From: Oribacterium asaccharolyticum ACB7
GTDB taxonomy: Bacteria; Bacillota; Clostridia; Lachnospirales; Lachnospiraceae
Direction of reading: 5' to 3'
Assembly (NCBI RefSeq): GCF_000238075.1
Contig: NZ_JH414504.1
Location: forward strand, 478,886-542,885
Length of the DNA stretch: 64,000 bases
The notes below the pieces were generated by a model. The model was given only the letters and a program-made list of their open reading frames with translations. It was not told the DNA's origin and searched no databases. Positions 26,506 through 36,264 of the stretch are shown here, one piece after another; the first letter of the stretch is position 1; every line of letters begins with the position of its first letter. Both the position numbers and the translations under genes were made by a program.

Positions 26506-27867
26506 CTAGTTTGTTTTTACTACAACACCGCTCTCACTTGCACTGATACTCTCTCCCGCATTGTTCTTCGGCATCTCACTAACCTCTAAGCCTTCTGTAA
26601 GACTCGCATCCGGAGCACTTACGAAATGGGCTCCCTCTTTAAAGACGGCATCCTCTTTTAAAGGACTGACTTCTACGGAAACATCGCTTTCCACTCCGGT
26701 TTTTACAGCTACAATATGAATTTTTCCGTCTTCCACAAAAGCCATCTGACTGCTTCCATCTTCACCCGTAATCACTGCGGAAAGCGGAACCACAAAGACA
26801 TCCTTGGCCTCGGAAAGCACAATATCAGCCTTTGCGGTGATACCGGAAATAAGTCCCTTTTTATCACCTTCTATTTTAATCTTAATCGGAATAACTCTTT
26901 CTGCGGTATTTCCGCCTTTCGCTTCTCCTGTCGGAGAAATGGAAGAAACCTCTCCTTCCAGTTTTTCGTCTCCTAAGATATCCGCACTGATAATTGCCTT
27001 CTGTCCAAGACTTAATTTCCCGATAGAATACTCGGAAACGCTGATGGAAAGCTCCAGTTGATCCAGATTTTCCACCGTAAACATCGGTTTTCCGTCCAGT
27101 AAGTTATCCGCAAACTGCCCGGCTTCCACGTTTACTCTGGTAATTGTTCCGGAAATGGGTGCTTTAATCTCAGCGGAATCCACGGCACTCTGTGCTTTCT
27201 GTAAACCTTCTTCCGCGCTCTTAATTTGCAAATCATAGCTTTCGGAAACCTGCACATTACCTCCGCTTACCTTGAAGCTTCCAAGACTTGCCTTCGCATC
27301 CTTTAAGGCACTTTCCGCCTGCTCATATTCGCTTTGAGAAATATCCCCGCTCTCCAAAAGGCTGCTCTTCCTCTGGAAATCGAGAAGCGCATTGTTATAG
27401 GCAGTCTGCACTTTGGCATACTCTGCCTTGGTATTCTTCGTCGCATCTTCCTTATTGGCCTTTGCAAGTTCCACCTGAGTTTTAGCCGCTTCCAAAGCTT
27501 CCTCTACATCCTTGGTGTCAAGCTTTGCAATGAGCTGCCCTTCCGTTACCTTGTCGCCTTCCTTTACGAGGATTTCCTTCACCTTGGCATGAAGTGCTGA
27601 AGTGACATGCTGAGACTGGGTGCCGGAAACGGGACCGGAAACGCTGAGTTTTTCCTGAATATCCGCTTTGGAAAGGCTCTCCGTATTAACAAGCACCCCA
27701 CTAGCCTTACTCGGAAACAATAGATTTTTCAAAATAAAAAGCACAAAAAGAAGGAGTAGCCCGAGGAATATCCACTTCTTCTTTCCTTTTTTCTTCTTAG
27801 GCTTTTCATTCAGAAGCTTCTCTACCTCTTCTGAGATATCTCCCCCCTGCTTTTCTTCTTCCTTCAT
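26506..27867 (-). CDS. MacA/YknX-like efflux adaptor (HlyD/RND-type membrane fusion protein)
   Basis: 453-residue adaptor: short cytoplasmic Lys-rich start, one membrane helix (about 29-47), lipoyl halves separated by an alpha-helical hairpin (about 110-215, ALEAAKTQVELAKANKEDAT), then beta-barrel and membrane-proximal domains (APISGTITRVNVEAGQF; GISPTGEAKGG-like region). First gene of the MacAB-like operon. In Gram-positives such adaptors assist the permease rather than reaching an outer-membrane channel. Confidence 0.9.
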   Translation of the reverse strand: MKEEEKQGGDISEEVEKLLNEKPKKKKGKKKWIFLGLLLLFVLFILKNLLFPSKASGVLVNTESLSKADIQEKLSVSGPVSGTQSQHVTSALHAKVKEILVKEGDKVTEGQLIAKLDTKDVEEALEAAKTQVELAKANKEDATKNTKAEYAKVQTAYNNALLDFQRKSSLLESGDISQSEYEQAESALKDAKASLGSFKVSGGNVQVSESYDLQIKSAEEGLQKAQSAVDSAEIKAPISGTITRVNVEAGQFADNLLDGKPMFTVENLDQLELSISVSEYSIGKLSLGQKAIISADILGDEKLEGEVSSISPTGEAKGGNTAERVIPIKIKIEGDKKGLISGITAKADIVLSEAKDVFVVPLSAVITGEDGSSQMAFVEDGKIHIVAVKTGVESDVSVEVSPLKEDAVFKEGAHFVSAPDASLTEGLEVSEMPKNNAGESISASESGVVVKTN

Positions 27868-28000
27868 TTTTCTTCTCCTTAAACTTAAAATTCGAATATT
27901 CTTGTGATAAACTATGCTTGCTTATTATAAAACAAATAAACAGAAAAAAAATGAGAAAATATAAAAAAATTTTTTAATATCATGTTTTTGTGGAGGACAA

Positions 28001-29182
28001 ATGGAAATCATTCAAGAGGATTTAGCTTATACGGAAGACAGGGCTGCGTTAGAAGACGTCCTCACTTCCGTTTTCAGGAATATCTCCTTGGAAGACGCCC
28101 TGCTCTATGACATTGAAACGACAGGGCTTAATCCGAAGTCTTCTCAGCTTTATCTCCTTGGTATACTGCTTTTTCATAAAGAAAATAGTGAATTAATCCA
28201 GTATTTTGCCGAAAGCGTCCTCGACGAAGAGGAAATTTTGGAACAGTTTTTTCAGCTTTGTAAAACAAAGAGAGTTCTCATCAGCTTTAATGGAGAAGGC
28301 TTTGATAACCGTTTTGTCGAGTCCATGGCCAAGTCCTATGGAAAGCTTCCTCTTCACCTGAATTTAAAACAGCTTGATTTATTTAAACTGATTCGTAAAA
28401 GAAAAAAATTTTACGGATTGGAAAGTTGTTCTCTTAAATCCTGTGAACGTTTTTTAGGCATTCATCGCGAAGACCGGTGTAGCGGAGACGAACTGATTTC
28501 CGTATACCGGGAATATTTACAGGATAAATGCAGTGAAAAAAGGAATATGTTGCTCCTTCATAATCGAGAGGATATTCAAAACCTTCCCTCTCTCTTCTCC
28601 TTTTTAGCTTATGAAAATATCTTTCAGGGGAATGTCCATTTTCAGAGGGCAGAGATCTTAGTAAGGGATGAAATGAAAGAGAAAAATGACAATCATCAAA
28701 AAGATAACTCTTTACAAATCAAGGACTTAGAATTGGAAGAAAGACAAAATAGCCGAACTTCCGAAAAACTTTGCCTCAGGTTTTCCCTTCCCTCTTCTGT
28801 CCCCGTGCCCCTTACACTCACTCCGAAAAACTTTCTCCTAGAGATAAAAGAAACATCTCTTTGTCTCACTGTCCCCCTCTACCAAGGGGAGCTTTGCTAT
28901 TTCTTTAAAGATTACAAGGATTATGAATTTATCCCTTCGGAAGACCGCGTAGTACATAAGTCCTTAGCAGCCATGTACCCGAAGGAAATGCGGGAAAAGG
29001 CCAAGGCATCAACCGCCTATCAAAAAATGAAGACATCTTTTCTTCCGGTATTTCAGGAAGGAGAGAAAGTCTTCAAAAAAACGTATCAGGATAAACAGTG
29101 CTTTATTCCTTTTAAGGAAAATACTTTTGAGAGCATAAGTCCGGTGGAATATCTGCTTAGCTTTTTTAAAATACATTTTTAA
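28001..29182 (+). CDS. YprB-like ribonuclease H-fold exonuclease
   Basis: 393-residue protein of the COG3359/YprB type. DEDD-exonuclease motifs are visible: DIETTGL (about residue 40), FNGEGFDNRFVES (about 103) and HNREDIQNL (about 193). The N-terminal half is the nuclease; the C-terminal half (about 230-393) is poorly conserved and mostly beta. GGAGG precedes the ATG at 28001. Transcribed divergently from the MacAB-like operon and convergently to leuD. Predicted 3'-5' exonuclease; substrate not known. Confidence 0.8.
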   Translation: MEIIQEDLAYTEDRAALEDVLTSVFRNISLEDALLYDIETTGLNPKSSQLYLLGILLFHKENSELIQYFAESVLDEEEILEQFFQLCKTKRVLISFNGEGFDNRFVESMAKSYGKLPLHLNLKQLDLFKLIRKRKKFYGLESCSLKSCERFLGIHREDRCSGDELISVYREYLQDKCSEKRNMLLLHNREDIQNLPSLFSFLAYENIFQGNVHFQRAEILVRDEMKEKNDNHQKDNSLQIKDLELEERQNSRTSEKLCLRFSLPSSVPVPLTLTPKNFLLEIKETSLCLTVPLYQGELCYFFKDYKDYEFIPSEDRVVHKSLAAMYPKEMREKAKASTAYQKMKTSFLPVFQEGEKVFKKTYQDKQCFIPFKENTFESISPVEYLLSFFKIHF

Positions 29183-29233
29183 TTTTTAAGAATATGGCTA
29201 TGTTTTCGCTATCTTATATCACTTTCTTTTTCG

Positions 29234-29734
29234 CTACTTTTTCTCCAAGCTCTCATTCACAAAAGCAATGAGACCGCCCTTATCGATCATATCCTGTAAA
29301 AAGGGAGGGAAAACTGCCATATCGTAGCTTTTACCACTACTGATATCCCGAATTCTCCCGGCGGAAAAATCCACTTCCACTTCGTCTCCCTCTTTGATTT
29401 CCTTTGCCGCATCGGGGGATTCTACAATGGCAAGACCGATGTTTATGGCATTTCGGAAAAAAATTCTCGCAAAGCTCTCTGCAATAATACAGGAAACACC
29501 GGAGTCCTTTAATACCTGCGGAGCATGCTCCCTGGAGGAACCGCAGCCGAAGTTCTTTCCGGCTATCAGGATGTCTCCCTTTTTCATCTTTTTATGGAAG
29601 TCCTTATCAATGTCCTCCATGGCGTGTGTAGCCAGAAGGCTTCGGTCCTGAATTGCCAGGTAACGTGCCGGAATAATCACATCCGTATCGACATTGTCCC
29701 CATATTTTATACAATTACCCCTTGCATTTTCCAT
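29234..29734 (-). CDS. leuD: 3-isopropylmalate dehydratase small subunit LeuD
   Basis: Swivelling domain of isopropylmalate isomerase in leucine synthesis. 166 residues; family segments GDNVDTDVIIPARYL, GKNFGCGSSREHAP and AESFARIFFRNAINIGL are complete. Length and the stand-alone arrangement fit the LeuCD form found in clostridia and archaea. AGGAGAGG precedes the ATG. It follows leuC by 235 bases containing a dispersed palindrome. Confidence 0.95.
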   Translation of the reverse strand: MENARGNCIKYGDNVDTDVIIPARYLAIQDRSLLATHAMEDIDKDFHKKMKKGDILIAGKNFGCGSSREHAPQVLKDSGVSCIIAESFARIFFRNAINIGLAIVESPDAAKEIKEGDEVEVDFSAGRIRDISSGKSYDMAVFPPFLQDMIDKGGLIAFVNESLEKK

Positions 29735-29783
29735 ACCGTTCCTCTCCTATTTTCGTTTCTAATTTTCTTCGCTATTCATTTTC

Positions 29784-29833
29784 ATTCTTAAAACAAGATG
29801 TCTCAGGCTTCGCCTTAGCCACTTGTTAAGAAT
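29784..29833. repeat. Dispersed intergenic palindromic repeat, AACAAG type
   Basis: Long palindrome with arms ATTCTTAAAACAAG / CTTGTTAAGAAT and the core ATGTCTCAGGCTTCGCC. Lies in the leuC-leuD gap, so it would be transcribed with leuCD and fold into a hairpin in the message. Confidence 0.8.
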
Positions 29834-29969
29834 AAAAACAGTCTTTCTCCACTAATGATTTCCATTTCTCAAAATTCTATTTTCTTCGCTATAGATTTCT
29901 ATTTTTTGAAATAGTCTATATCCTTTTCGCTAAATTCTTTATTGATTCCTGTTAAAAGACGGTCTTTCC

Positions 29970-31235
29970 TTACAGCCCCAGCTCTTTCGGTCCTGCGATA
30001 TAGCCTAAAACTGCCGATGCCGCAGCGACCTCCGGAGAAGCCAGATAAATTTCAGAGCTTGCGTCTCCCATTCTTCCTACGAAGTTACGATTGGTGGTGG
30101 AAACGCATCTTTCGTGCGGTGCCAAAATCCCCATATAGCCGCCAAGACAAGGCCCGCAGGTCGGGGTACTGACTACTGCACCGGCCTCGATTAAGTCCTT
30201 GATATAGCCCTTTTCCATCGCTTCCAAATAAATCTTCTGCGTTGCCGGAATCACAATGCAACGAATATTTTCCGCAACATGACGACCTCTTAAAAGCTCT
30301 GCGGAGACGGCAATATCCGATAAACGACCGTTTGTGCAAGAGCCGATAACAACCTGATCAATTGGAATCTTATCGAAAGTCCCGATTTCATGCGTATTTT
30401 CCGGCAAATGCGGAAAAGCCACTGTAGACTGCAGTGTAGAGAGGTCTATCTCTATCACTCTCTCATACTTGGCATCCGAATCCGCTTCGTAAACGGTATA
30501 GGACTTATTTCCATGCGCTTTAATGTACTCTATTGTTTTTTCGTCAACCGGGAAAATACCGTTCTTTCCGCCCGCTTCAATCGCCATATTGCAGATGGCA
30601 AAGCGGTCATCCATGGAAAGGGAAGAAACGCCCTCTCCGCTAAATTCGATAGACTCGTAAAGTGCGCCGTCCACTCCGATTTTTCCAATCAGGTGTAAGA
30701 TCACATCCTTTCCGCTGACATACTTTTGCAGCTTTCCTTTTAAGATGACCTGAATTGCATTCGGCACCTTAAACCAAAGCTCTCCTGTAGCCATAGCGGC
30801 AGCCATATCCGTAGAGCCCACACCGGTAGAAAAGGCTCCCAGTGCCCCGTAAGTACAGGTATGAGAATCCGCACCGACAGAAAGCTCTCCTGCTGTAATC
30901 AGTCCCTGCTCCGGAATAAGAGCATGCTCAATTCCCATATTTCCCACATCATAATAATGCTTTAAACCGTTTTCTTTTGCATAATTTCGGCAGATCTGGG
31001 TGCACTTTGCAGAAGTAATATCCTTGTTCGGCACAAAGTGATCCATAACAAAAACCACCTTATCTTTATCAAAGACACCCTTCCCCTGAATCTTCTCCCG
31101 CTCTCGAATCGCAACCGGAGTCGTGATGTCATTTCCATGAACCAAATCCACCTTTGCAAGAATCAGTTGACCGCTTTCCACCTTCTCCAGTCCTGCGTGC
31201 TTTGCCAAAATCTTTTGGCTCATCGTCATTCCCAT
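29970..31235 (-). CDS. leuC: 3-isopropylmalate dehydratase large subunit LeuC
   Basis: Aconitase-family iron-sulfur enzyme, partner of LeuD. Cluster ligands are seen in [10 protein letters not shown] and [10 protein letters not shown], with [18 protein letters not shown] earlier. About 421 residues from ATG 31235, preceded by AAAGGAG; an upstream in-frame ATG at 31259 has no ribosome site. A LysR-type regulator is divergently transcribed upstream and is the natural candidate regulator. leuA and leuB are not in the window. Confidence 0.95.
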   Translation of the reverse strand: MGMTMSQKILAKHAGLEKVESGQLILAKVDLVHGNDITTPVAIREREKIQGKGVFDKDKVVFVMDHFVPNKDITSAKCTQICRNYAKENGLKHYYDVGNMGIEHALIPEQGLITAGELSVGADSHTCTYGALGAFSTGVGSTDMAAAMATGELWFKVPNAIQVILKGKLQKYVSGKDVILHLIGKIGVDGALYESIEFSGEGVSSLSMDDRFAICNMAIEAGGKNGIFPVDEKTIEYIKAHGNKSYTVYEADSDAKYERVIEIDLSTLQSTVAFPHLPENTHEIGTFDKIPIDQVVIGSCTNGRLSDIAVSAELLRGRHVAENIRCIVIPATQKIYLEAMEKGYIKDLIEAGAVVSTPTCGPCLGGYMGILAPHERCVSTTNRNFVGRMGDASSEIYLASPEVAAASAVLGYIAGPKELGL

Positions 31236-31366
31236 CGTACTCTCCTTTATCTTCAGCATTTTTCAGAAAATACAGCTCACAACCACTCCGAAAAAACGTT
31301 TTCTCTTCTTCCTTTTTCTTCTCTGAACAAAATATACTGCGTAACGTCCATAATATATTCATTTCA

Positions 31367-31408
31367 AACGAGATATCGCACGCTTTGCGCACAATACTCA
31401 TTATGAAT
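31367..31408. repeat. Dispersed intergenic palindromic repeat, AACGAG type
   Basis: AACGAGATATCGCACGC, TTTGCGC, then ACAATACTCATTATGAAT. Lies in the 342-base leuC/lysR gap. A partial right end (GATACTCATTATGAAT) recurs at 31541-31556 just upstream of the lysR gene. Confidence 0.75.
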
Positions 31409-31412
31409 TTTA

Positions 31413-31463
31413 GAAAGCATTTAGATTGCTTTCTTTACATACTAGCAAAAGTCTTGCTATAAT
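31413..31463 (+). promoter_or_regulatory. Promoter of the LysR gene with two inverted repeats (candidate operators)
   Basis: Plus strand TTTACA (31434-31439), 18-base spacer, TATAAT (31458-31463). The spacer contains the perfect palindrome TAGCAA-AAGTC-TTGCTA (31443-31459), and just upstream lies GAAAGCA-TTTAGAT-TGCTTTC (31413-31433). LysR-type regulators typically bind such interrupted palindromes at their own divergent promoter. The assignment is inference. Confidence 0.55.
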
Positions 31464-31577
31464 TAAAATACATTTTTTAGATGTTTATTATTCCTCTAAG
31501 TTATTTCAATATAATGCGTGTTCGATGCTTTATTACATAGGATACTCATTATGAATATTTCTGAATAAAGGAGTTTT

Positions 31578-32480
31578 ATGGAGCAAAATTTATCCACCTA
31601 TCGTATTTTTTTTGAAGTTGCGAAGCAAGGGAATATCTCGAAAGCCGCAGAGTCCCTCTATATATCTCAACCTGCTATCTCCAAAACCATCGTGCGTCTG
31701 GAAGATAATTTAAATGTGAAACTCTTCAAAAGGAATTCCAGAGGAGTTAGTCTTACGGAGGAAGGGGAGGTTTTATTCCGCCATGTTGAGGAAGCCATTC
31801 ATCATATCGAAGAGGCGGAAAGTGCGCTGCAAAAAATGAAGGATTATCATATCGGGCACCTCGATATCGGAGCCAGTACGACACTTTGCCGCTATGTCCT
31901 GCTTCCTTATTTAAAGATGTTTATGGAAGAATTCCCCAATATCCAGATTAATTTAAAAAATCAGGATAGTGCGAAAAATCTTCAGATTCTGGAAGCGCAA
32001 GATATCGACTTGGCCTTAGTTGCTATTCCCAAACATCTCAGTCCCAATCAAAGAGTTCTTTTGGAGCAGGATGTGGAAGACATCTTCGTAGCCTCCCCGA
32101 AGTATCTTGAAAATCTGAAGGCACTGCACGGAAATAATTTTTCCCTCTTTCAAGATGCGACCGTCATGCTCATGGATGAAAAAAATGTTTCCCGACATTA
32201 CATTGATATGTATATTCGGGATAATCAATTGGATTTTAAGCAAATCATTGCCCTAAATACTATGGATTTGCTGATTGATTTTGCTAAAATTGATATGGGA
32301 ATTTCCTGTGTCATTCGCTCCTTTGTAGAGAAAGATCTGGAAAATGGAAGCTTGGTGGAGATTCACCTCACTTCTCCGATTCCTAAAAGGAAAATCGGCT
32401 TTATGTACCATGCCAACAATTGCTCGAAATCTCTGGAAAGTTTTATTTCCTTTTTGGAAAAAAGAAAAGGAAAAGGTTAA
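31578..32480 (+). CDS. LysR family transcriptional regulator
   Basis: 300 residues with an N-terminal winged helix-turn-helix (about 18-37, NISKAAESLYISQPAISKTI) and a C-terminal effector domain (about 90-295, HLDIGASTTLCRYVLLPYL). Divergent from leuC, whose promoter region it shares, so control of leuCD in response to a pathway metabolite is the obvious hypothesis. AAGGAG precedes the ATG. The effector cannot be read from sequence. Confidence 0.9.
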   Translation: MEQNLSTYRIFFEVAKQGNISKAAESLYISQPAISKTIVRLEDNLNVKLFKRNSRGVSLTEEGEVLFRHVEEAIHHIEEAESALQKMKDYHIGHLDIGASTTLCRYVLLPYLKMFMEEFPNIQINLKNQDSAKNLQILEAQDIDLALVAIPKHLSPNQRVLLEQDVEDIFVASPKYLENLKALHGNNFSLFQDATVMLMDEKNVSRHYIDMYIRDNQLDFKQIIALNTMDLLIDFAKIDMGISCVIRSFVEKDLENGSLVEIHLTSPIPKRKIGFMYHANNCSKSLESFISFLEKRKGKG

Positions 32481-32583
32481 ATTGCAGATTCAGGATATAG
32501 AAAGTAAAATAGTAACGGCTTTTCTTAGCAATAGGATTCAGTCTTACACAATATAGAAGTATAGAAAGAAAGGAAATCGATTT

Positions 32584-33441
32584 ATGGCAGAACAAAATAA
32601 CAGCTCCTGTTCCTCTCACTGCGGCTCTTGCTCCGCAAATTGTCCCAGTAGAAAGAGCGGCATTGAAAAGCTTCCTTTAGGGGAAGGCTCTTCCGTAAAA
32701 AAAGTCATTGGCATCGTCTCCGGTAAGGGTGGCGTAGGAAAATCCACCGTCTGCTCCTTACTTGCTTCCGCAATGAATAAAGAGGGATTCCATGTCGGGA
32801 TTTTGGATGCGGACATTACCGGACCGTCCATTCCGAAAGCATTCGGACTCCTCCATGACGGAGTAGCTTTAAGTGAGGACGGAAAGTCGATGGTGCCAGA
32901 AACCAGCAATGGCGGTGTGGAGATCATTTCCACCAATCTACTTTTAGAAAATGAAACCGATCCCGTGATTTGGAGAGGTTCCATGATTGCCAATGCGGTA
33001 AAGCAGTTCTGGCAAGAGGTAGAGTGGAAGGAAATCGACTATCTTTTCGTAGATATGCCTCCCGGAACAGGCGACGTACCGCTTACCGTCTTTCAGTCTC
33101 TTCCGATTGACGGAGTTATTATTGTGACCTCTCCGCAGGATTTGGTTTCCATGATTGTGGAAAAAGCGGTTCGCATGGCGGAAAAAATGAATATCCCCAT
33201 CCTTGGCATTATCGAAAATATGTCCTATCTTCTTTGCCCGCATTGTAATGAGAAAATCAATGTTTTTGGCGAGAGCCACATCGAGGAGCTTTGTCAAAAA
33301 GAAGGCTTGGAACTCCTTGCAAAGCTTCCCATCGATTCGCAAAATGCCTCCTATATGGATGCCGGAGCCGTAGAAGCCATTGACACAAAAGAGAGTTTAA
33401 AGACAGCAGTAGCTTGCTTAAAAAAGCTTATCCAATCATAA
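32584..33441 (+). CDS. Mrp/ApbC/NBP35 family iron-sulfur carrier ATPase
   Basis: 285-residue P-loop NTPase of the Mrp family, a scaffold that delivers Fe-S clusters. N-terminal Cys-rich tail (SCSSHCGSCSANCPS) resembles the NBP35 type; deviant Walker A GKGGVGKST (about 48); DADITGPSIPKAFGL; and the dimer-interface CxxC in LLCPHCNEKI. It is about 100 bases downstream of the LysR gene and ends at a strong terminator. A role in maturing LeuC or the double-cubane enzyme is possible but not shown. Confidence 0.92.
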   Translation: MAEQNNSSCSSHCGSCSANCPSRKSGIEKLPLGEGSSVKKVIGIVSGKGGVGKSTVCSLLASAMNKEGFHVGILDADITGPSIPKAFGLLHDGVALSEDGKSMVPETSNGGVEIISTNLLLENETDPVIWRGSMIANAVKQFWQEVEWKEIDYLFVDMPPGTGDVPLTVFQSLPIDGVIIVTSPQDLVSMIVEKAVRMAEKMNIPILGIIENMSYLLCPHCNEKINVFGESHIEELCQKEGLELLAKLPIDSQNASYMDAGAVEAIDTKESLKTAVACLKKLIQS

Positions 33442-33480
33442 ATACCGCTAAATTAAAGAAGATACTCTTTAAGAATAAAA

Positions 33481-33530
33481 GAGCTGTAAAAATCAACCCA
33501 TTGGCTTTTGATTTTTTACAGCTCTTTTTC
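33481..33530. terminator. Terminator between mrp (+) and the HPr gene (-)
   Basis: Long stem GAGCTGTAAAAATCAA / TTGATTTTTTACAGCTC with a T5 tail on the plus strand and a T4-rich tail on the minus strand. Confidence 0.85.
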
Positions 33531-33538
33531 GAAAGTTA

Positions 33539-33587
33539 GAGTTATAGAATTATAGGAAAACCGAGTTATAGATTTATAGGATAAAAC
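33539..33587. repeat. 24-bp tandem repeat, two copies
   Basis: GAGTTATAGAATTATAGGAA then GAGTTATAGATTTATAGGAT, period 24, between the mrp terminator and the HPr stop. No other feature seen in this gap. Confidence 0.75.
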
Positions 33588-33638
33588 GTGTTGATAAAGG
33601 TCAAAACATCCCAACAAGCCTTTTTCGACTCCATAAGA

Positions 33639-33929
33639 CTAAAACAAAGGTTCCGGAGTACTTGTGCCCTCACCAAGTCCGGAAGAAATCGCTTCTACCA
33701 CAGCTTTTAAGGCTTCTTCTTCATCGATACCGCTACATTCCACCCTCACGGTACTGCCTTTTTTCACGCCCGCAGCCATAACATTTAAAACCGATTTTCC
33801 GATGATTTTCCTTTCTCCGTAATACAGGATAATCTCACTCTTAAAACGGATACAGGTCTGTGTCAAAACACCTGCCGGACGAAGATGCAGTCCGGATTCA
33901 TTGATAATCTTCACTTCTGCACTTGTCAT
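33639..33929 (-). CDS. HPr family phosphocarrier protein
   Basis: 96-residue HPr-fold protein. The phosphorylatable His sits in GLHLRPAG (about residue 16) and a serine in the position of regulatory Ser46 is present in GKSVLNVMAAGVKKG. It relays phosphate from enzyme I to PTS permeases and can signal catabolite repression. A short C-terminal tail (GEGTSTPEPLF) is unusual. No other PTS gene is nearby. Confidence 0.88.
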   Translation of the reverse strand: MTSAEVKIINESGLHLRPAGVLTQTCIRFKSEIILYYGERKIIGKSVLNVMAAGVKKGSTVRVECSGIDEEEALKAVVEAISSGLGEGTSTPEPLF

Positions 33930-34038
33930 TTTTCCCCCTTTTCCTGCTCTGAAGCGATTCTATGCTCTTCCCGATTTTCCTATTCCTAATCTTCTTGTTT
34001 TTTTATTCTTAATTTTTTTGTTTTCTCATTTTCCGTTT

Positions 34039-34698
34039 TTACTGAATACTCTCTTTTTCTTGTTTCCTTCGGAGGCTTTCCGCCTTGGAAAATTCACAGC
34101 CGCAATAATCCTGTCGATACAGAGCATACTGCTTGGATAATTCTACGGAACGTAGATACCTCCCCTTCTTTTTAAAGTCGGACGGTAAAAAACGAATCCC
34201 GTAGTGCTCCCCAATCTCTTCTCCCAGGCTATTTAAAAGAGCAGCATTCTTTAAAGGAGAAATACTTAAACTTGTACAGTAATAATCAAAAGGCGTGTCC
34301 GAATGCTCCGCATTCCATTTTTGAGCAAAGCGGGCAGTTTCCTCTAATCTAAGTTGAAAGCAGGCGGTGCATCTTCTTCCCCTCTCCGGTTCCTTTTCCA
34401 AGCCCCTTGCCACTTGGAGAAATTCTTCATGGGCATAATTCGTTACTATGCAGGAAATAGGGAGCTTCATTTCCTTAAGAAGTCTTTTACATTCTTCTGC
34501 ACGACGATTGTATTCCGCCTCAGTCTCCAGATTCGGATTGTAAAAGAAAACTGTAATTGCAAAATATCTTTCCAAGCATTCCAGTACAGCGGTCGAGCAT
34601 GGTGCGCAACAGGCATGCAGTAAAAGCCTCGGTTTTGACTCATCTTTTATCTCTCCGAGAATCGACTCCATGAGACACTCATAATTTTTCTTTTCCAT
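34039..34698 (-). CDS. queH: Epoxyqueuosine reductase QueH
   Basis: 219-residue QueH (DUF208), which reduces epoxyqueuosine to queuosine in tRNA in bacteria lacking QueG. Metal and cluster cysteines are evident: HACCAPCS (about 28-35), GRRCTACFQLRLEETA and QDYCGCEFS. The intact cysteine set indicates an active enzyme. It lies 5 bases after the rpoD stop, so it is co-transcribed with rpoD. Confidence 0.93.
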   Translation of the reverse strand: MEKKNYECLMESILGEIKDESKPRLLLHACCAPCSTAVLECLERYFAITVFFYNPNLETEAEYNRRAEECKRLLKEMKLPISCIVTNYAHEEFLQVARGLEKEPERGRRCTACFQLRLEETARFAQKWNAEHSDTPFDYYCTSLSISPLKNAALLNSLGEEIGEHYGIRFLPSDFKKKGRYLRSVELSKQYALYRQDYCGCEFSKAESLRRKQEKESIQ

Positions 34699-34703
34699 AA
34701 GCT

Positions 34704-35861
34704 TTACTGCAAGAAGTCTCTGATTCTCTTGGAACGAACCGGATTTCTGAGTTTTCTCAGAGCCTTAGCTTCAATCTGTCTGATACGCTCACGGGTGACA
34801 TTAAACTCTTTTCCCACTTCTTCCAAGGTTCTCGGGTGACCGTCTTCCAAACCGAAACGAAGTACGATGACCTGTCTTTCTCTTTCCTTTAAATCATCCA
34901 AAAGACTGTCAATATGCTCTCTCAGCATAACCGATTCTACATTTCCTTCCGGAGAAAGAACATTGGCATCGGCTACAAAATCGCCCAAGTTGGAATCGTC
35001 TTCCTCTCCGATAGGCGTCTCCAGGGAAGCCGGTTCTCTGGCAATCTGCATGATTTCCTGCACTTTTTCTTCGGTCATATCCAGATGCTCTGCCAGTTCT
35101 TTCACAGACGGCTCATAGCCGAGTTCCAGTGTCAGCTTTCTCTGCATTTTGGACATTTTATTGATGGTTTCCACCATATGCACCGGCACACGAATCGTTC
35201 TGGCCTGATCGGCAAGTGCACGAGTTACAGACTGTCGAATCCACCATGTCGCATAGGTGGAAAGCTTAAAGCCCTTCTCCGGATCAAATTTTTCAACGCC
35301 TTTAATCAAACCCAAATTTCCTTCCTGAACCAAATCCAGAAAACTCATTCCGCGTCCGGTATAGCGCTTAGCAATCGATACGACAAGACGAAGGTTCGCT
35401 TCAATCAGTCTCTGTTTAGCATACTCATCTCCCGCCTGCTTCTTCATGGCAAGAGAATACTCCTCCTCAGCAGTAAGAAGCGGAACCGTGCCGATTTCCT
35501 TCAGATACATCCGTACCGGATCTTCCGTACCGATTCCCTCCAGAAGGTCTACCGCATCGAGATCTATTTCTTCACCTTCTTCATCCTTAGTGAAATCATC
35601 ATCTTCCAAGCCCAGAAGCTCGTCTTCACTGTCTTCTTTTTCATCTCCTTTTTCCAGCTTCTTTAAAGTATCCTCATCCAGAACCGGCGTCACTTCTACG
35701 CCTTTATTTTCGAGAAGAAGCAGAAAATTCTCCATTTGCTCCTCTGTAAGGGACAAATCCTTTACAGCGGTCTGGACCTCTCCCATGTCAATAGAGTTAT
35801 TATTGCCCTTTGCCTTAATCATCAATTCTTCAATTATTTTCTCAAATTCTTCTCTTTCCAA
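34704..35861 (-). CDS. rpoD: Primary RNA polymerase sigma factor RpoD (SigA)
   Basis: Housekeeping sigma-70. Region 1.1-like N-terminus (about 1-60), acidic linker, then regions 1.2 ([17 protein letters not shown]), 2.3-2.4 ([20 protein letters not shown]), 3 and 4.2 helix-turn-helix ([20 protein letters not shown]). About 385 residues. I place the start at TTG 35861 because AAAGGAAG lies about eight bases upstream; the frame is open to TTG 35891, which has no ribosome site. dnaG, the common upstream neighbour, is absent; a small membrane protein gene precedes it. Confidence 0.93.
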   Translation of the reverse strand: MEREEFEKIIEELMIKAKGNNNSIDMGEVQTAVKDLSLTEEQMENFLLLLENKGVEVTPVLDEDTLKKLEKGDEKEDSEDELLGLEDDDFTKDEEGEEIDLDAVDLLEGIGTEDPVRMYLKEIGTVPLLTAEEEYSLAMKKQAGDEYAKQRLIEANLRLVVSIAKRYTGRGMSFLDLVQEGNLGLIKGVEKFDPEKGFKLSTYATWWIRQSVTRALADQARTIRVPVHMVETINKMSKMQRKLTLELGYEPSVKELAEHLDMTEEKVQEIMQIAREPASLETPIGEEDDSNLGDFVADANVLSPEGNVESVMLREHIDSLLDDLKERERQVIVLRFGLEDGHPRTLEEVGKEFNVTRERIRQIEAKALRKLRNPVRSKRIRDFLQ

Positions 35862-35881
35862 GTTTTCTTCCTTTCTTAGGA

Positions 35882-36160
35882 CTAAGTCCAAAGGCTAATG
35901 CCGGAAACCACACTGAGTATAAGTAAGGCCAGCGCTATCACAAGTTGTATATATTTTCTCTTTCCCTCTTCCATTCTTCGCTCTATAAAAACAAAGATTC
36001 GAAGAACAAAAGCAAAGAAAAAGATAAAGGGGAAAAGAACCATGTTTTCATCCGGATTACCGAGCGCCATAACCGACATGATAAAAATAATTAAGGCTAT
36101 GACTCCATACAATATATCTATTTTATGATTGGGAACCTTTCCTCTTGATCTGCCAATCAT
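35882..36160 (-). CDS. Small membrane protein of unknown function
   Basis: About 92 residues from ATG 36160, preceded by GGGGGTGG. Three hydrophobic segments are visible: [40 protein letters not shown], and [19 protein letters not shown]. Short basic N-terminus ([13 protein letters not shown]). I do not recognise a family. It lies 20 bases upstream of rpoD and may share its transcript. Confidence 0.6.
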   Translation of the reverse strand: MIGRSRGKVPNHKIDILYGVIALIIFIMSVMALGNPDENMVLFPFIFFFAFVLRIFVFIERRMEEGKRKYIQLVIALALLILSVVSGISLWT

Positions 36161-36264
36161 CTGTAACCACCCCCATAGTTCTATTATTCCTTTTTTCCAT
36201 GAGGTATCACAACTGTTATCAATAACACTCATTCCAATCAGAAAAAGGATTCCGTTTTTGTTCT

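Noticed and set aside
34914-35666. 250-residue plus-strand open frame antisense to rpoD
   Set aside because: Shadow of a strongly conserved gene; no ribosome site and no recognisable domains.
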